A stretch of 15,865 bases of DNA from the NCBI GenBank assembly GCA_016839875.1, contig JAEOTK010000340.1:1-15865 (forward strand), read 5' to 3'. Below are positions 14,299-15,865 of the stretch, one piece after another (position 1 is the stretch's first letter; every line of letters begins with the position of its first letter). The notes beneath the pieces are model-generated. The model was given only the letters and a program-made list of their open reading frames with translations, was not told the DNA's origin and did no database searches. Source of the DNA: Candidatus Heimdallarchaeota archaeon. Its GTDB lineage: Archaea > Asgardarchaeota > Heimdallarchaeia > Heimdallarchaeales > Heimdallarchaeaceae. A program made the translations under genes and the position numbers.

Positions 14299-15096
14299 TT
14301 ATGGTTTGTCAACAAGATAGACTCTATTCTTTATCGCAACAATTCTGACTTCTTCTTCTCTTTCGAATCTATCATGGTAACCAGCACTAATTGCATGAAG
14401 TTTTTGTTCTCCTAATCCTTCTCCCAAATCTACATGAATTATGCCTCCCTTGTTATCTACAGGAACATAAACAGTACCAATTGCTCCAACTAATTGAACT
14501 CCACGTATTATCGGTTTTACTTTCGTTGTAGAAATTTTTCTCCAAAGGTGTGTGAGTGATAATGCCAGTAAATAAGGTGAAATGATAATCAATGCTATTC
14601 GGAAAAATCGAAGAGCTACACTTGAAGAAGCTATTCTAAGTGTGGATACTCCTAAAATTCCAAACATTAGAAAATATGTAGAAAGAAGTAGAAAAATAGG
14701 TGCAGAGGAATGGGTAGCATCCTTTATACCATCTAAATGAACAGTTGAAGTATCAGTGTCAATTTCAGTATCATGGTCTAATGACACATCATGATCGATT
14801 GAAACATCATGATCGATTGAAACGTCATGATCGATTGAAACGTCATGATCAACTGAAACGTCATGATCAACTGAAACGTCATGATCAACTGAAACGTCAT
14901 GATCCCCTAAATCATGATCACTAGCAAAATCATGGTCTGCTGAAATATCATGATCGCCAATACCAAGAGCATGAGCGAAACTTTCTAGATTAAAAACTAC
15001 TGAAAGTATAACCAGTAAACCTCCTGAAATAAGTAATCCAATAGCTAGATACCAGAGAGCATTTTCAAAACCAAATAGGAAATTTTCAATAGCCAT
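14299..15096 (-). CDS. NfeD/YuaF-like membrane protein with Asp-His repeat loop
   Basis: Partner of flotillin in membrane microdomains. The 265 residues hold a first membrane helix (about 13-35) and then an Asp/His-rich loop (48-117) built of six-residue DHDVSV/I units. Two more helices follow at about 132-152 and 163-183. The C-terminal OB-fold is at about 198-263 (LVGAIGTVYVPVDNKGG, LHAISAGYHDRFEREEEVRIVAIKNRVYLV), the NfeD-C pattern with the closing 'V-x-I-V-x-I-x-x-x-x-L-x-V' strand. HD-rich loops between helix 1 and helix 2 occur, as I recall, in other YuaF-type proteins, so the loop is a family trait though its tandem regularity is striking; metal binding is plausible but unproven. AGTG just before the ATG and a TATA-like box at 15144-15151 support the start. 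Confidence 0.85.
   Translation of the reverse strand: MAIENFLFGFENALWYLAIGLLISGGLLVILSVVFNLESFAHALGIGDHDISADHDFASDHDLGDHDVSVDHDVSVDHDVSVDHDVSIDHDVSIDHDVSIDHDVSLDHDTEIDTDTSTVHLDGIKDATHSSAPIFLLLSTYFLMFGILGVSTLRIASSSVALRFFRIALIIISPYLLALSLTHLWRKISTTKVKPIIRGVQLVGAIGTVYVPVDNKGGIIHVDLGEGLGEQKLHAISAGYHDRFEREEEVRIVAIKNRVYLVDKP
14779..14904 (-). repeat. Seven 18-bp tandem repeats inside the NfeD-like gene
   Basis: Seven in-frame copies of an 18-bp unit encode DHDVS plus one hydrophobic residue (V three times, I three times, L once). Neighbouring units differ by only a few bases; blocks of three identical or near-identical units point to recent duplication by slippage or unequal exchange. Degenerate copies extend the block to about 14746-14955. 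Confidence 0.9.
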
Positions 15097-15143
15097 TTTA
15101 CACTAACCCTGCATACTGGTTAATGAACAATTGTACTTTCATT

Positions 15144-15151
15144 CTTAAAAA
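15144..15151 (-). promoter_or_regulatory. TATA-like box for the NfeD-like gene
   Basis: The minus strand reads TTTTTAAG, predicting a start near 15122 and a leader of about 26 nt. It shares the 119-nt divergent region with the promoter of the nucleotidyltransferase gene. Confidence 0.4.
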
Positions 15152-15180
15152 GCTATAGAAATCTAAAGTGCCAAATAACC

Positions 15181-15187
15181 TTATAAC
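15181..15187 (+). promoter_or_regulatory. TATA box for the nucleotidyltransferase gene
   Basis: TTATAAC is centred about 32 nt before the ATG at 15216, so the mRNA leader should be only a few bases. Confidence 0.45.
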
Positions 15188-15215
15188 ATTAGGTAATAAT
15201 CAGTTATTTGATATA

Positions 15216-15865
15216 ATGCTTGTTGAGAATGAACAGGATTTAAAATTGTGTATTCAAGAGCTTCAAAGCTATGCAAAAAATATTGAAGTATACACTGTCC
15301 AACAAGAGTTGTTAGACAAAATAAATCTTGAAATCATCTCTATAATCAATCAAGTGATTTCGATCTCTATTGAACAAAATTGCTCAATCGGAATCGTTGG
15401 TGGATTTGTAAGAGATCTTTTACTTGGAAACCCAAGTGAAGATGTAGATTTCGTTGTATTCAAGGGAGATCTAAATAATCTAACTGAAGTAATAGCTGAG
15501 AAGATGCAGGGGAAAATCGGCAAAATGAACAATCAAACCATGACAACCCAAGTTAGATTACCAGATAGAATAGTTCTCGAATTCAACTCTACACGAAAAG
15601 AGAGATATGAGTATCCATCAAGAGTTCCTATCGTTGAAAAGGCATCCATTACAGAAGATCTAACAAGAAGAGATTTTACGATAAATACTCTCATTCTATT
15701 TGGCAACAAATATATCGATTTATTCAAAGGTACTAAAGATTTAAGAGATAAAATTTTGAGAACCACAAGAGATCCGAACATAGTCTTTGAGGAAGATTAT
15801 TTGAGGATTATTCGAGCGATTAGATTTGCTAGTAAACTTGAATTTGAGATAGAAGAAAGAGTCAA
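15216..15865 (+). CDS. Class II CCA-adding / poly(A)-polymerase-type tRNA nucleotidyltransferase, 3' end cut off by window
   Basis: The family adds or repairs the 3'-CCA of tRNA, or in some bacteria adds poly(A). The first 216 residues are present. The signature GIVGGFVRDLLLGNPSEDVDFVV (59-81) holds the GG of the nucleotidyltransferase loop (62-63), R66/D67, and the metal-binding D76-x-D78. TRRDFTINTL (150-159) and EDYLRIIRAIRFASKLEFEIE (193-213) are the next two family motifs; the latter corresponds to the ExxDxxR-type base-selection region of class II enzymes. About 55 residues precede the GG loop, more than the roughly 20 usual. The ATG at 15216 is near-leaderless behind a TATA box. Whether it makes CCA, A, or CC ends cannot be told without the missing C-terminal half. 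Confidence 0.88.
   Translation, partial: MLVENEQDLKLCIQELQSYAKNIEVYTVQQELLDKINLEIISIINQVISISIEQNCSIGIVGGFVRDLLLGNPSEDVDFVVFKGDLNNLTEVIAEKMQGKIGKMNNQTMTTQVRLPDRIVLEFNSTRKERYEYPSRVPIVEKASITEDLTRRDFTINTLILFGNKYIDLFKGTKDLRDKILRTTRDPNIVFEEDYLRIIRAIRFASKLEFEIEERV

Noticed and set aside
14779..14904. Regular repeats that could suggest a CRISPR array
   Set aside because: The 18-bp units are directly abutting without spacers and stay in frame within a gene, so this is a coding tandem repeat.

Overview
The window reads as chromosomal DNA of an A+T-rich archaeon. Four signs point that way. Many genes sit about 25-30 nt behind a TATA-like element and start at or near the predicted transcript end. Genes inside operons use GGTG-type ribosome sites with 5-7 nt spacing. 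The 2-oxoacid:ferredoxin oxidoreductase is the four-subunit archaeal type in gamma-delta-alpha-beta order. The large helicase has an archaeal-looking domain layout. A longin-like/winged-helix protein and an IFT52-like (GIFT) fold protein would fit an Asgard archaeon, but that placement is an inference and not proven here.

Layout. Positions 1-4964 are on the minus strand: a truncated GIFT-like protein, a polytopic membrane protein with a TPR-like tail, a large SF2 helicase with two cysteine clusters, and a three-zinc-ribbon protein. A 165-nt divergent control region (4965-5129) holds TATA elements and two clear inverted repeats. Positions 5130-12978 are on the plus strand: a zinc-ribbon/winged-helix protein, a two-helix membrane protein, an unrecognised 284-residue protein, the porGDAB operon, an HD-domain nucleotidase, a longin-like/winged-helix protein whose start codon appears to be ATA, and a class I methyltransferase-like protein. 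A hairpin at 13010-13034 separates these from a minus-strand NfeD-like and flotillin-like pair (15096 to 13019). The right edge cuts a plus-strand class II CCA-adding/poly(A)-polymerase-type nucleotidyltransferase.

How the genes work together. PorGDAB is the one clear metabolic unit: thiamine-diphosphate-dependent oxidation of pyruvate (or a related 2-oxoacid) to acyl-CoA, with electrons passed to ferredoxin. NfeD and flotillin are a known membrane-microdomain pair. The stretch 4404-6813 is a cluster of small zinc-ribbon, HTH and membrane proteins I cannot name, with control elements suggesting autoregulation. No tRNA, rRNA, CRISPR array, insertion sequence or integration site was seen. No gene-free stretch exceeds 200 nt.
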